NCBI GenBank assembly: GCA_050258375.1
Contig: JBLMYQ010000048.1
Location: forward strand, 1-64,000
Length of the DNA stretch: 64,000 nt
From: JBLMYQ01 sp050258375
GTDB lineage: Bacteria > Bacillota > Clostridia > Acetivibrionales > UBA4821
Reading direction: 5' to 3'
Part shown: positions 23,327 through 32,571 of the stretch, piece by piece
Layout of the letters: each line of letters begins with the position of its first letter
Position numbering within the stretch: the first letter of the stretch is position 1
Made by a program: the position numbers and the translations under genes
Notes under the pieces: model-generated
Databases searched by the model: none
What the model was told of the DNA's origin: nothing
Seen by the model: the letters and a program-made list of their open reading frames with translations, nothing else

Positions 23327-25114
23327 ATGATAAAATCACATGAGCTTAGAAAAAAATATTTGAATTTCTTTAAAAGTAAGGGACATGCAGTTATTTCCAG
23401 TGCGTCATTGATTCCGGAAAATGATCCTACTGTATTATTCACTACAGCAGGAATGCATCCATTAGTGCCTTATCTTATGGGGCAAAAACATCCGGAAGGG
23501 AAAAAGCTTACTGATGTTCAAAAATGTATCCGTACAGGAGATATTGATGAAGTAGGAGACAGCTCTCACTGTACATTTTTCGAAATGCTGGGGAATTGGT
23601 CTTTGGGAGACTATTTTAAGAAGGAAGCTATTGAATGGAGCTGGGAGTTTTTAACGTCAAAGGATTGGCTTGGGCTAAATAAAGAAGATTTGTATTTTAC
23701 TGTATTTGAAGGAGATGAAAATGCCCCTAGAGATATGGAATCATATGAAATATGGAGAAATCTAGGAGTTGAAGAGGAACACATTTTCTTCCTGCCAAAG
23801 AAAAACAACTGGTGGGGACCTGCCGGAATAACAGGACCATGTGGCCCAGATACCGAGATGTTTATAGATACAAAGAAACCAAAATGCAGTCCCGATTGTA
23901 GTCCTGCATGTGATTGTGGTAAGTATCTCGAGGTGTGGAATGATGTATTTATGCAGTATAACAAGACAGCAGAAGGCAAATTCGAGCCGTTGGCACAAAA
24001 AAATGTTGATACCGGGATGGGATTGGAAAGAACAATAGGAGTACTTCAGGGTGTAAAATCAGTATATGAAACAGATCTTTATGCCGATATAATTGATAAG
24101 ATTGGTGAATTATCCGGAAAAAGCTATAACCAAAGCGAGCAGATAACCAAAGCTTTTAGAGTTATTGCGGATCATATCAGGACTTCAACATTTATACTGG
24201 GTGATGCAAAAGCTGTTACACCTTCAAATGTAGGTCAAGGATATATTTTAAGACGCTTAATCAGAAGAGCGATAAGATTCTGCATGCAGATGGAAATGCA
24301 GGCGGGGGCTATGTCTGAGGTAGCAAAAGTTGTAATAAATACCTATAAAGAGGTGTATCCGGAGCTCTTAAATAATAAAGGCTTTATAATAAATGAGTTG
24401 AATACCGAAGAAGAGAGATTCCAGAAAACTATAAAGCAAGGTCTTAAAGAGTTTGATAAAGTGGTTGAGAGATTAGGTGAAGGAAATAAAGTAATTGATG
24501 GAATGAGTGCCTTCAGACTTTATGATACTTATGGATTTCCAATAGAATTCACTGTTGAAATGGCTAAAGAGAAAGGTTTTGAAGTTGATATAGCTGGTTT
24601 TGAGGAAAGCTTTAAAAAACATCAGGAATTATCTCAACAAGGGGCTTCGCAGCTTTTTAAGGGCGGTTTGGCTGATCAGACAGAAGAAACTGCAAGGCTC
24701 CACACTGCAACTCATCTTTTGCACGCTTCGCTTAGAAAAGTTTTGGGCAGCGAGGTTGCTCAAAAAGGCAGCAATATAACAGCTGAACGTTTACGCTTTG
24801 ATTTCTCATTCTCAAGGAAGATGACGCAGGAAGAAATTGAAGAGGTTGAAAGGCTTGTAAATGAAGCTCTAGAAAGAAAACTACAGGTAACTTGCGGTGA
24901 AATGACTGTTGAAGAAGCTAAGACCGAAGGTGCAATCGGCTTGTTTGAATCAAAATATGGCGAAAGAGTAAAAGTATATCAAATTGGGGATGTTTCCAAG
25001 GAAATCTGTGGAGGTCCTCATGCTGAAAACACTGCAGATTTAGGGAGCTTCAAGATAGTAAAGGAAGAAAGCTCCTCCGCTGGTGTAAGAAGAATAAAAG
25101 CAATTTTAAGTTGA
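23327..25114 (+). CDS. alaS: Alanine--tRNA ligase, compact form without barrel linker and C-Ala domain
   Basis: 595 residues against about 875 for standard bacterial AlaRS. The class II core is complete (LFTTAGMHPLVPYL, TFFEMLGNWSLGDYFK, VDTGMGLERT), as is the tRNA-recognition helical part (TYGFPIEFTVEMA). It passes straight into the editing domain (HTATHLLHASL; CGGPHAENT), skipping the usual barrel of about 100 residues, and ends at AGVRRIKAIL, so the C-terminal oligomerisation/C-Ala domain is missing. CIRTGDIDEVG and CSPDCSPACDCG differ from common bacterial forms. From memory, similar compact enzymes occur in Patescibacteria and some clostridia. The Ala T-box shows it is a working synthetase. 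ATG chosen by GGGGAGGA; the frame is open 14 codons further. Confidence 0.9.
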   Translation: MIKSHELRKKYLNFFKSKGHAVISSASLIPENDPTVLFTTAGMHPLVPYLMGQKHPEGKKLTDVQKCIRTGDIDEVGDSSHCTFFEMLGNWSLGDYFKKEAIEWSWEFLTSKDWLGLNKEDLYFTVFEGDENAPRDMESYEIWRNLGVEEEHIFFLPKKNNWWGPAGITGPCGPDTEMFIDTKKPKCSPDCSPACDCGKYLEVWNDVFMQYNKTAEGKFEPLAQKNVDTGMGLERTIGVLQGVKSVYETDLYADIIDKIGELSGKSYNQSEQITKAFRVIADHIRTSTFILGDAKAVTPSNVGQGYILRRLIRRAIRFCMQMEMQAGAMSEVAKVVINTYKEVYPELLNNKGFIINELNTEEERFQKTIKQGLKEFDKVVERLGEGNKVIDGMSAFRLYDTYGFPIEFTVEMAKEKGFEVDIAGFEESFKKHQELSQQGASQLFKGGLADQTEETARLHTATHLLHASLRKVLGSEVAQKGSNITAERLRFDFSFSRKMTQEEIEEVERLVNEALERKLQVTCGEMTVEEAKTEGAIGLFESKYGERVKVYQIGDVSKEICGGPHAENTADLGSFKIVKEESSSAGVRRIKAILS

Positions 25115-25198
25115 TAAAAAGGATGCTTGCAAGATTGAGAAGCTTTAAGTAGGCAAAAGAGATTGTTCAACCAGTTCTTTGAATTATGTTGGGGGGTG

Positions 25199-26362
25199 AT
25201 GGTTCTGAAAGAACGTATTGAAATCAAGGTATCCGAGCTTTCGCCGGGAATGGTGGTTGCAAGGAGTGTCTGGGACCAGAAGGGTAAGCTGCTTATTGCT
25301 GTAAACAATAAAGTTACGGATACAATGATAAGAAGGCTGAAAAGGTATAATGTTCCCACTGTATATATATATATAGAAGGCAGTGAAAGCGAAGTACTTA
25401 AAATTGCGGTGAAAAAGAACTCGTTTCAGAGCCTTATTAAGGCTAAAAACCTTCCAAATAATATTATATATAAGCCCTCTGACTATAAAAAAGCTGAGGA
25501 TATCAATATTTACAATACGTTTTATACTCAAATTAACACTTTGATTGACAAATGTTCAAGAGAACTTTTCAAACCTGAAATTAATATAGATGCTATCAAA
25601 AAGCCGGTTTTAGAAGCCCTTAAAAATAAAGAAATAATTAATTTACTGATATACATGAGAGTAAAGGCGCAGTATCTGCTAATTCATAGTATAGAGGTTG
25701 CCCTATTATGTTCAGTAATAGGACTTGAATCAAATATTCCTGATAAGAGGTTGAGGTCACTGCTGCTGGCGGCTTTGCTTCATGATATCGGAATGACTCA
25801 GATAAAGGATGAAATTATTTTTAAAACGGCACCTCTCGAATCTGAGGAAATTGAGCTCTTAAGAACACATGCTGCTATTTCGGTTTTAGTATTAAAGGAT
25901 ATTGCAAAAATTGACAGGGAAATTTTAGAGATAATTTATCAACACCATGAAAGGATAAATGGTTCGGGATATCCTGGGGGATTAACTGAAAATATAATTA
26001 ACAGCTCGGCGAAAATTCTTTCGGCATGTGACGTTTACAGCGCAATTTCACATGAAAGAAGTTATAGAGGTAAAATCCATCCTCAAGAAAGAATTGAGTT
26101 CCTTTTTGCAAGTGGAGATCATTATTTCAGCTATGATATTGTGAAAATGCTTCTTGATAAAATAAGTATATATTATAAGGGGCAATGGGTTAAGCTCAAT
26201 ACCGGACATGTAGGTGTGATTTCCGGTGTAGACCCCGGCTTCCCCACAAGACCATATATTAAGCTTATATATGATGAAAAGGGGAGAAGGCTGCCGGTTG
26301 AAAAGGAAGTGTTTTTAGGAGAAAGAGGATTGGTTAGAATATATATTGAAAAAATTATTTAG
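25199..26362 (+). CDS. HD-GYP domain protein, probable cyclic-di-GMP phosphodiesterase
   Basis: About 387 residues. The N-terminal part (VSELSPGMVVARSVWDQKG) is the common HD-GYP leader domain; the catalytic HD-GYP region has LLHDIGMTQ (about residue 200), HAAISVLVLK, YQHHERINGSGYPGGL and DVYSAISHERSYRG. All metal ligands and the GYP motif are present, so hydrolysis of cyclic-di-GMP (or a related dinucleotide) is likely. Start uncertain: the ATG at 25199 touches GGGGGGTG. An upstream in-frame TTG at 25163 lacks a site. It follows alaS by 84 bases and precedes the HIT gene by 12. Confidence 0.83.
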   Translation: MVLKERIEIKVSELSPGMVVARSVWDQKGKLLIAVNNKVTDTMIRRLKRYNVPTVYIYIEGSESEVLKIAVKKNSFQSLIKAKNLPNNIIYKPSDYKKAEDINIYNTFYTQINTLIDKCSRELFKPEINIDAIKKPVLEALKNKEIINLLIYMRVKAQYLLIHSIEVALLCSVIGLESNIPDKRLRSLLLAALLHDIGMTQIKDEIIFKTAPLESEEIELLRTHAAISVLVLKDIAKIDREILEIIYQHHERINGSGYPGGLTENIINSSAKILSACDVYSAISHERSYRGKIHPQERIEFLFASGDHYFSYDIVKMLLDKISIYYKGQWVKLNTGHVGVISGVDPGFPTRPYIKLIYDEKGRRLPVEKEVFLGERGLVRIYIEKII

Positions 26363-26374
26363 GGAGGGTGTATA

Positions 26375-26719
26375 ATGTCTGATTGTATTTTCTGCAAGAT
26401 TGTACAAGGAGAAATACCTGCGAAGGTTGTTTATGAAGATGAAAAAGTAATAGCTTTTGAAGACATAAAACCAGCGGCGCCGGTGCATGTACTTATTATT
26501 CCCAAGCAGCATATTGATTGTGTTTCACAGCTTGATGAACAAAGTGCAAAGGTTCTTCCTGATATATTTTTAGCAATTAATAAGGTGGCAGAGAAGCTTG
26601 GAATAAAAGAAAGAGGCTTTAGAGTAATAGTAAATAATGGAATAGAAGGTGGTCAGGTTGTATTCCACTTGCATTTCCATCTGCTTGGTGGCAAAACATT
26701 AGGAAGCTTAATAGTATAA
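26375..26719 (+). CDS. HIT-family nucleotide-binding hydrolase (Hint type)
   Basis: 114 residues with CIFCKIVQGEIPAK at the start and the histidine triad HLHFHLLGG at the end, preceded by GIEGGQVVFH. Hint proteins hydrolyse phosphoramidate-linked AMP. The protein is full length. AGGGAGGG overlaps the stop of the HD-GYP gene, so the two are cotranscribed. Confidence 0.92.
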   Translation: MSDCIFCKIVQGEIPAKVVYEDEKVIAFEDIKPAAPVHVLIIPKQHIDCVSQLDEQSAKVLPDIFLAINKVAEKLGIKERGFRVIVNNGIEGGQVVFHLHFHLLGGKTLGSLIV

Positions 26720-26737
26720 TTAGAGAAATAATTATTA

Positions 26738-26767
26738 TTGACAGGCATTTTAGGCTTAATGTATAAT
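26738..26767 (+). promoter_or_regulatory. Promoter of rpsU
   Basis: TTGACA (26738-26743), 18-base spacer, TATAAT (26762-26767). It lies on top of an in-frame upstream ATG (26766), which rules out that start. Confidence 0.8.
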
Positions 26768-26837
26768 GTTCATGTGTATTTTTGCCTATGACGCATGTTG
26801 GTGTGTTGATGTTTTCATTGGAGGGAGGGAAAGAGAC

Positions 26838-27014
26838 GTGTCTGAGATTAGAATAAAAGAAAATGAGTCTATAGATAGCGCATTGAAAAGATTTAAAAAG
26901 CAATGTGCTAAAGCTGGGGTGCTTTCTGAATTAAGAAAGAGAGAGCATTATGAAAAGCCCAGTGTAAAGAGAAAGAAGAAATCTGAAGCTGCAAGAAAAA
27001 GAAAAACGAAATAA
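26838..27014 (+). CDS. rpsU: 30S ribosomal protein S21
   Basis: 58 residues: SEIRIKENESIDSALKRFKK, CAKAGVLSELRKREHYEKPS and a Lys/Arg-rich tail, all typical of bS21. The GTG at 26838 is chosen because GGAGGGAGGGA is eight bases upstream and the family starts here; the frame is open for 24 more codons but crosses the promoter. It is followed after 24 bases by yqeY, the usual rpsU-yqeY pairing in Firmicutes. Confidence 0.95.
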   Translation: MSEIRIKENESIDSALKRFKKQCAKAGVLSELRKREHYEKPSVKRKKKSEAARKRKTK

Positions 27015-27038
27015 TAAGAAATCAGAAAGGCGATTGGT

Positions 27039-27482
27039 ATGTCACTTAAAGAAAAACTTCTTGAAGATATGAAAACTGCAATGAAGGAAAAAGACCAAGT
27101 CAAAAAAGATACAGTTACAATGGTTCGCTCAGCCATCCTCCAGGTTGAGAAGGATAACAAAGTGACTTTGGACGACGAAGGCATACTTGAGGTAATCGCA
27201 AAGGAAGTAAAGAGACGAAAAGATTCCCTTCCCGAATATGAGAAGAGTAATCGCGAAGATTTAATAGATAAACTTAAAAAGGAAATCGAAATTTTACTTG
27301 TTTATTTGCCGGAGCAGATTTCTGAAGAAGAGCTTGAAGAAATTGTCAAGCAGACAATCAAAGAGACAGGAGCAGCCAGTGTCAAGGAAATGGGAAAAGT
27401 GATGCAGGCGGTGCTGGCAAAGGTCAAAACAAGAGCAGATGGCAAGATGATAAATTTAATAGTAAAAAAATATTTGCAATAA
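27039..27482 (+). CDS. yqeY: GatB/YqeY domain protein
   Basis: 147 residues, an all-helical YqeY-type protein: LLEDMKTAMKEKDQVKKDTV at the start, EVKRRKDSLPEYEK, and a C-terminal GKVMQAVLAKVKTRADGKMI that resembles the tail of GatB. The tail domain is thought to contact tRNA; no catalytic activity is established. Cotranscribed with rpsU. A strong terminator follows. Confidence 0.93.
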   Translation: MSLKEKLLEDMKTAMKEKDQVKKDTVTMVRSAILQVEKDNKVTLDDEGILEVIAKEVKRRKDSLPEYEKSNREDLIDKLKKEIEILLVYLPEQISEEELEEIVKQTIKETGAASVKEMGKVMQAVLAKVKTRADGKMINLIVKKYLQ

Positions 27483-27490
27483 ATTTATTT

Positions 27491-27536
27491 AAAAACCCTT
27501 TCTTTTTTTAAAAAAGAAAGGGTTTTTATTTTTTTT
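27491..27536 (+). terminator. Intrinsic terminator of rpsU-yqeY
   Basis: Arms AAAAACCCTTTCTTTTTT and AAAAAAGAAAGGGTTTTT followed by ATTTTTTTTT. Confidence 0.9.
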
Positions 27537-27672
27537 GTAGAAAAATATATAATACAGCAATACTGTTAATTTCTGCTAATTAATTTGTTGAATAATATCA
27601 TTATTGTTTGGAACTTTTTGCAAAAATATTAGTCTAATGTTTTATAACCTTATTTTAAAGGAGTGAGCAAAT

Positions 27673-29733
27673 ATGAAAACAAATGATTGGTTATTCACAC
27701 CTAATCCAGCCTCCCGTGCTGTACCTAATGTTGGTTCTAATGCTGTATCTAATAGCTCGCCCGATTTACTTCCAATAGTTTTTTTATCAATCTTTGGGGT
27801 AGCAGTGCTGGTTTGCGTTGTTACAGCTATATTCCTTATTATTAAAGGAAAGACCGTTGTTCAAGAAGATGGGAGTAAGATTGTTAGCCCGAAGAGAGAA
27901 ATTGGGATGTTCTTATTAATATTATTGTTTGTAACATTTGCGGTAAGTGCACTGATAATCTTTAATATTATGCTGAATGGATTGTTTGGGGCAGTATTGC
28001 TTTTTATTCTTTTTGCAGTATCGGTATGGTTGTTTGTATATGCTATAAAAAATAAAGCTAAAATTGCATTGATTCCCATAACTTTAATTGCATTAGCGCC
28101 AATTATGCTGTTTGTAACATATTTCGTCGGTCCGGCATTTGAAAAAAATAATTCACTGGCTTCTTCTTGCGCGGTACAATTCGATGCAATTCAGCCAATG
28201 TCTATGGAAGCTAAATCATTCTCTGAAAATATTGGGTTATCTACTGGAGGAGCTAAGGACATAAATAATTTTAGAGAAAATATAAAAAATAATTATTTGC
28301 CTTTACCTACTGACGTAACTTGTGAGGGGCTTTTTTACGATTATTATTTTGATACTGGAAAAACCAAAGAGAGTGATAAGTTGTTCAGCCCTTCATATAC
28401 ATACGCAATATCCAAGGATCCTATTTCCCAAAAGGAAGACTATTTTTTATCTGTAGGATTGAATTCAAATATTAAACAAGCTGATTTTAAAAGAAAAAAA
28501 TTAAATCTTGCTATTGTTTTAGATATATCCGGTTCTATGGGAAGCAGCTTTGACAGCTATTATTATGACAGAGTAGGTAATCAAAATAAAACACCTGATC
28601 CGGATGAGGGGAAATCAAAAATTCAGATTGCATCAAAGGCTATAGTTGGACTTCTCGGCCATTTAAATAAAGATGATAGATTTGGTATGGTTCTTTATGA
28701 TGACAATGCTTATTTGGCAAAGAAAATAGGCAAAGTACAAGATGCGGATATGGATTCTATAAAAAGTGAGATAATGAAGCTTGAATCACAGGGTGGAACA
28801 AATATGGAGGCTGGATATAAAGAGGCTGGCAAGTTATTTGACAGCATATCAGAGTCTAATCCTGAGGAATATGAAAACAGAATAATATTTTTGACTGATG
28901 CGATGCCCAATACCGGAGATGTTAATGACCAAAGCCTTTTGGGCTTAACAAAGAAAAGTGCAGATAAAAAAATTTATACAACATTTATAGGGGTGGGAGT
29001 AGACTTTAATACCGATTTGATTGAGCAAATAACCAAGATGAAAGGCGCGAATTATTATTCTGTACATTCTGCTGAAGATTTCAAAAAGAGAATGGACAAA
29101 GAATTTGAATATATGGTAACTCCGCTTGTGTTTAATCTATCCTTAAAATTAGACTCTAAAGGGTATGAAATCCAAAAGGTCTATGGTTCTCCGGAAGCTA
29201 ATGAAGCAACAGGTGAGATTATGAGAGTTAATACCTTGTTCCCTTCAGCTAACACGGGAGAAGGAACAAAGGGCGGAGTAATCCTGTTAAAGCTTAAAAA
29301 GATATCTGATGAGAGTGATTTAACATTAAGTGTAAGCTATGAAGACAGAACCGGCAAGACTGATGCCAGCACGGAAAAAGTCATATTTGAGAATAAAACA
29401 TCGGATTATTTTGCAAATACCGGAATAAGAAAAGCTGTACTGCTTTCAAGATATGCAAATTTATTACAGGATTGGATGATAGACCAAAGACAAAATTATA
29501 ATAATGAAAAGGCAAATAAAATACGGATAAGCAAAGAGGATGGAATAGCGGTTCCTTCTGAAACAATACAACTTGGTGAATGGGAACGGCAGTCACTCTC
29601 ATTGAAAGTCATGGATAAATACAGAGAGATATTTAATCAATTTGGAAAATATTTTGAAGAGGAAATGAAAGAAATTAATGATTCTACGTTGGCTCAAGAA
29701 GCGGATATTCTAAAGAAATTGGCAAGCAAATAA
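27673..29733 (+). CDS. Membrane-anchored von Willebrand factor A domain protein
   Basis: 686 residues. After a Pro/Asn/Ser-rich start come about four hydrophobic helices (about residues 35-60, 76-95, 98-120, 132-152). A long extracytoplasmic part follows, with a vWA domain from about residue 276 to 480. The MIDAS site is complete: DISGSMGSS, a Thr in GGTNMEAGY and Asp in FLTDAMPNTGD. About 180 residues of beta-rich sequence follow. Such proteins bind protein partners through a metal ion at the cell surface. No ATPase partner of the MoxR type is near, and it stands alone between two terminators. AAAGGAGTGAG precedes the ATG. Confidence 0.82.
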   Translation: MKTNDWLFTPNPASRAVPNVGSNAVSNSSPDLLPIVFLSIFGVAVLVCVVTAIFLIIKGKTVVQEDGSKIVSPKREIGMFLLILLFVTFAVSALIIFNIMLNGLFGAVLLFILFAVSVWLFVYAIKNKAKIALIPITLIALAPIMLFVTYFVGPAFEKNNSLASSCAVQFDAIQPMSMEAKSFSENIGLSTGGAKDINNFRENIKNNYLPLPTDVTCEGLFYDYYFDTGKTKESDKLFSPSYTYAISKDPISQKEDYFLSVGLNSNIKQADFKRKKLNLAIVLDISGSMGSSFDSYYYDRVGNQNKTPDPDEGKSKIQIASKAIVGLLGHLNKDDRFGMVLYDDNAYLAKKIGKVQDADMDSIKSEIMKLESQGGTNMEAGYKEAGKLFDSISESNPEEYENRIIFLTDAMPNTGDVNDQSLLGLTKKSADKKIYTTFIGVGVDFNTDLIEQITKMKGANYYSVHSAEDFKKRMDKEFEYMVTPLVFNLSLKLDSKGYEIQKVYGSPEANEATGEIMRVNTLFPSANTGEGTKGGVILLKLKKISDESDLTLSVSYEDRTGKTDASTEKVIFENKTSDYFANTGIRKAVLLSRYANLLQDWMIDQRQNYNNEKANKIRISKEDGIAVPSETIQLGEWERQSLSLKVMDKYREIFNQFGKYFEEEMKEINDSTLAQEADILKKLASK

Positions 29734-29762
29734 AACAAAGACAGGATTAACTGCTTAATTTG

Positions 29763-29810
29763 AATATGCCACTAAATATTAATGTTGAATATTTAGTGGC
29801 ATATTATTTA
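29763..29810 (+). terminator. Intrinsic terminator of the vWA gene
   Basis: Arms AATATGCCACTAAATATT and AATATTTAGTGGCATATT around a 7-base loop, then ATTTATA. Confidence 0.8.
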
Positions 29811-29868
29811 TACTATATAAGGTAAATAATTACACAAATCAAAAAATTAAAGGATGTGAAATGGATAT

Positions 29869-31164
29869 ATGGCTTTTAAAAAAGGTAATGGAATAGAATT
29901 AAAGAAGTATAATACAAAAAAAGGTATAAATATTATTGCCATTAAGACTGATAAATTTAAAACAGCCTCTATCAACCTGTTTATACATAATCAGCTTGAT
30001 AGAGAAGCAGTAACGAAAAATGCTCTCATTCCAATGGTTCTGAAACGTGGAAGCAAGGATTTGCCTACAATGCAGGAAATATCAAGAAAGCTTGAAAATC
30101 TTTATGGAAGTTATTTTGATTCTGGAGTTGTTAAAAAAGGGGAAAGGCAGATACAGCATTTTTTCATTGATGGAGTAAATGAAGAATTTTTGCCTGGTGG
30201 AGAAAAGATTCTGGATTCTTGTGCAAGGGTACTTGACAGTATTGTTTCAAATCCTTTGTTGGATGGAAAAGATTTTAGAAGTGATTATATTCAACAGGAA
30301 AAGGACAATCTCTCAAAGCTGATTCAGGCAAGAAAAAACGATAAGGTTCAGTATGCAGTAGAAAGATGCTATGAGCTTATGTGTACGGGTGAAAGATACG
30401 GAATTCATGAATGGGGCAAAATAGAAGACCTTGAAGGAATAACGTCTGAAAATCTTTTCGAAACATATCAGAAAAATATCTCAAAATCAAAAGTAGATAT
30501 ATTGCTTTTGGGTAACCTGAGCGACAAATGGATTTCAAAATTGGAAGAAATAATTGGTATTCAAACAGATAATAGTAATTTAATTGAAAAAGAGGAAACA
30601 AAAAAGCAGGTTAGTGCGATAAGAACCTTCGTTGATGAAATGGATGTCAATCAAGGTAAGCTTTCAATGGGCTTCAGGACTAATATTGGCTTGGCGGATT
30701 CGGATTATTATAATCTTTTGGTTTATAATAGTATTTTAGGCGGAGGAGTTCATTCTAAGTTGTTCCAGAATGTTAGAGAGAAAAACAGCCTTGCATATTA
30801 TGTCTTTTCCAGATTGGATAAATTTAAAGGAACAATGATGATAAGCAGCGGAGTAGAAGCTTCAAACTTTGAAAAGGCAAAAAACATAATACTTGAACAA
30901 ATTAATGATATCAAAGCCGGAACAGTAACAGAAAAAGAATATGAAACTTCAATAAAAGCGCTTGAAAATAATTTAAGGAATCTTGCTGATGAGCCTATTC
31001 AATTAGTAGATTTTTGCCTTGGTCAATCAATAATCGGTTCGGATGACAGTATTGAAGAAATATTAACTAAGATAAGAAGCGTAAAATTAGACCAGGTTAT
31101 AAAGGTGTCAGAGAAAATTCAGCTTGATACGATTCATTATATTAAACCAAAGGAGGGACGATAA
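29869..31164 (+). CDS. yfmF: M16-family inactive peptidase homologue YfmF (EF-P modification associated)
   Basis: 431 residues of the M16 fold (NALIPMVLKRGSKDLPTMQE, FRTNIGLADSDYYNLLVYN, ILGGGVHSKLFQNVREKNSLAYYVFS) but without the HxxEH zinc motif at the expected place. This fits the YmfF/YfmF subunit linked to 5-aminopentanol modification of EF-P in Bacillus. It pairs with the catalytic subunit encoded next; the stop and start share one base (TAATG). It is probably a non-catalytic partner. Confidence 0.85.
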   Translation: MAFKKGNGIELKKYNTKKGINIIAIKTDKFKTASINLFIHNQLDREAVTKNALIPMVLKRGSKDLPTMQEISRKLENLYGSYFDSGVVKKGERQIQHFFIDGVNEEFLPGGEKILDSCARVLDSIVSNPLLDGKDFRSDYIQQEKDNLSKLIQARKNDKVQYAVERCYELMCTGERYGIHEWGKIEDLEGITSENLFETYQKNISKSKVDILLLGNLSDKWISKLEEIIGIQTDNSNLIEKEETKKQVSAIRTFVDEMDVNQGKLSMGFRTNIGLADSDYYNLLVYNSILGGGVHSKLFQNVREKNSLAYYVFSRLDKFKGTMMISSGVEASNFEKAKNIILEQINDIKAGTVTEKEYETSIKALENNLRNLADEPIQLVDFCLGQSIIGSDDSIEEILTKIRSVKLDQVIKVSEKIQLDTIHYIKPKEGR

Positions 31165-32450
31165 TGAGAAAGAGTACGATAGAAAATAACTCCATTGGAG
31201 AAAAGCTATTTGTTTGCGAATATGACAATGGATTAAAGGCTTTTGTTCTTCCGAAAAAAGGATATACAAAAAAATATGCTACCTATGCTGCGCATTATGG
31301 CTCAATTGACAGCCAATTTGTTATTCCAGGCGAAAAAGAAATAACAAGGGTTCCTGATGGAATTGCCCATTTTCTTGAGCATAAGCTTTTTGCGCAAAAA
31401 GATGGAGATGTTATGGATAAGTATGCGGCTTTGGGGGCTTCATCAAATGCATATACAAGCTTTGACCATACTGCTTATTTGTTCTCGTGCTCTGAGGAAT
31501 TTCAAAAATGCTTTGCGCTATTGATAGATTTTGTTCAAAATCCTTATATAACAGACGAGAGTGTTGAAAAAGAGAAGGGAATAATTGGACAAGAAATCAG
31601 AATGTATGAAGATAATCCTAATTGGAAGGTTTTCTTTAATTTTCTTGATGCGCTTTATAAGAATCATCCTGTCAAAATTGATATTGCGGGTACTGCTGAA
31701 TCAATAGCTGTAATTAATAAAGAAATCCTTTATAAATGCTATAATACTTTCTATCATCCTTCAAATATGATAGTTTTTGTTGCTGGTGATGTTAATCAGG
31801 ATTGGATTTTCGAATCAATTGCTTCAAATCAAAAAATAAAAGAATCCAAGTCCAATATTAAAAGGATATTTCCTGATGAACCAAGAGAAATAAACAAAAA
31901 AATTGTAGAGCAAAAGATGGAAGTATCAGCACCGTTATTCATAATTGGTTTTAAGGAAGACACTGCAGGTGCGGGTCCTGATTATGCGATGCATAGCGCT
32001 GGAATGAATATTCTAATGGAAATGCTTTTGGGCAAGGGCTCGGATTTGTATACGTTCCTGTATGAAAAAGGTCTCATTACTTCTAACTTTGATGCTGATT
32101 ATACATTTGAAAGTAATTATAGTTACTCAACCATTGGCGGGGAATCTAAAAATCCTGAAGAAGTCAGAGAGATTATAATTAAGGAACTAAATAAGATACA
32201 TTCAAATGGACTAGATAAGGAAAGTTTTGAAAGAGTTAAAAGGATGAAAATAGGAAGCATTCTTAAGGCGCTTAACTCGGTTGATAAGATTGGGCATCAA
32301 TTTGTTGCAAGCTATATGAAGGGAATTGAATTCTTTAAAATGAGTGATGCTTATAGAAATATAAAATTTGATAATGTAGAAAATATCTTTAAGAAGCATT
32401 TTGTTATGGATAATATTGCGATGTCAGTGGTTAGACCAACTCACCCCTAG
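31164..32450 (+). CDS. yfmH: M16-family zinc peptidase YfmH (EF-P modification associated)
   Basis: 428 residues. The inverted zinc motif HFLEHKLF (HxxEH, about residue 69) and the downstream Glu region EKEKGIIGQEIRMYED are present, so this is the active member of the M16 pair. In Bacillus the homologous pair is required for maturation of the EF-P lysine modification. Good AAGGAGGGACG site inside the end of yfmF. Odd point: the last residues Thr-His-Pro and the TAG stop fall inside the inverted-repeat element that begins at 32438, so the C-terminus has been rewritten by the repeat. Confidence 0.88.
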   Translation: MRKSTIENNSIGEKLFVCEYDNGLKAFVLPKKGYTKKYATYAAHYGSIDSQFVIPGEKEITRVPDGIAHFLEHKLFAQKDGDVMDKYAALGASSNAYTSFDHTAYLFSCSEEFQKCFALLIDFVQNPYITDESVEKEKGIIGQEIRMYEDNPNWKVFFNFLDALYKNHPVKIDIAGTAESIAVINKEILYKCYNTFYHPSNMIVFVAGDVNQDWIFESIASNQKIKESKSNIKRIFPDEPREINKKIVEQKMEVSAPLFIIGFKEDTAGAGPDYAMHSAGMNILMEMLLGKGSDLYTFLYEKGLITSNFDADYTFESNYSYSTIGGESKNPEEVREIIIKELNKIHSNGLDKESFERVKRMKIGSILKALNSVDKIGHQFVASYMKGIEFFKMSDAYRNIKFDNVENIFKKHFVMDNIAMSVVRPTHP

Positions 32451-32539
32451 CCCCTCTCTTGAAATAGAGGGGGATTAGAATAGCTCAATACATTTTGCCG
32501 TTATCCAAGGACGATGGTAATAGGATAGATGGGTGAGTT
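32438..32539. repeat. Dispersed nested inverted-repeat element, copy 2
   Basis: Outer arms AACTCACCC (32438-32446) and GGGTGAGTT (32531-32539) enclose the inner hairpin CCCCTCTCTTGAAATAGAGG continuing GGG (32451-32473). The left arm overlaps the 3' end of yfmH. Its core resembles the hairpins at 5743 and 56742, and its left end resembles 19293. Confidence 0.65.
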
Positions 32540-32571
32540 AGAACTTAAGCTCTTTGAAAGGAATAGCTGCA

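Noticed and set aside
26766..26837. 24-codon N-terminal extension of S21
   Set aside because: The ATG overlaps the TATAAT of the rpsU promoter and S21 proteins begin at the GTG at 26838.
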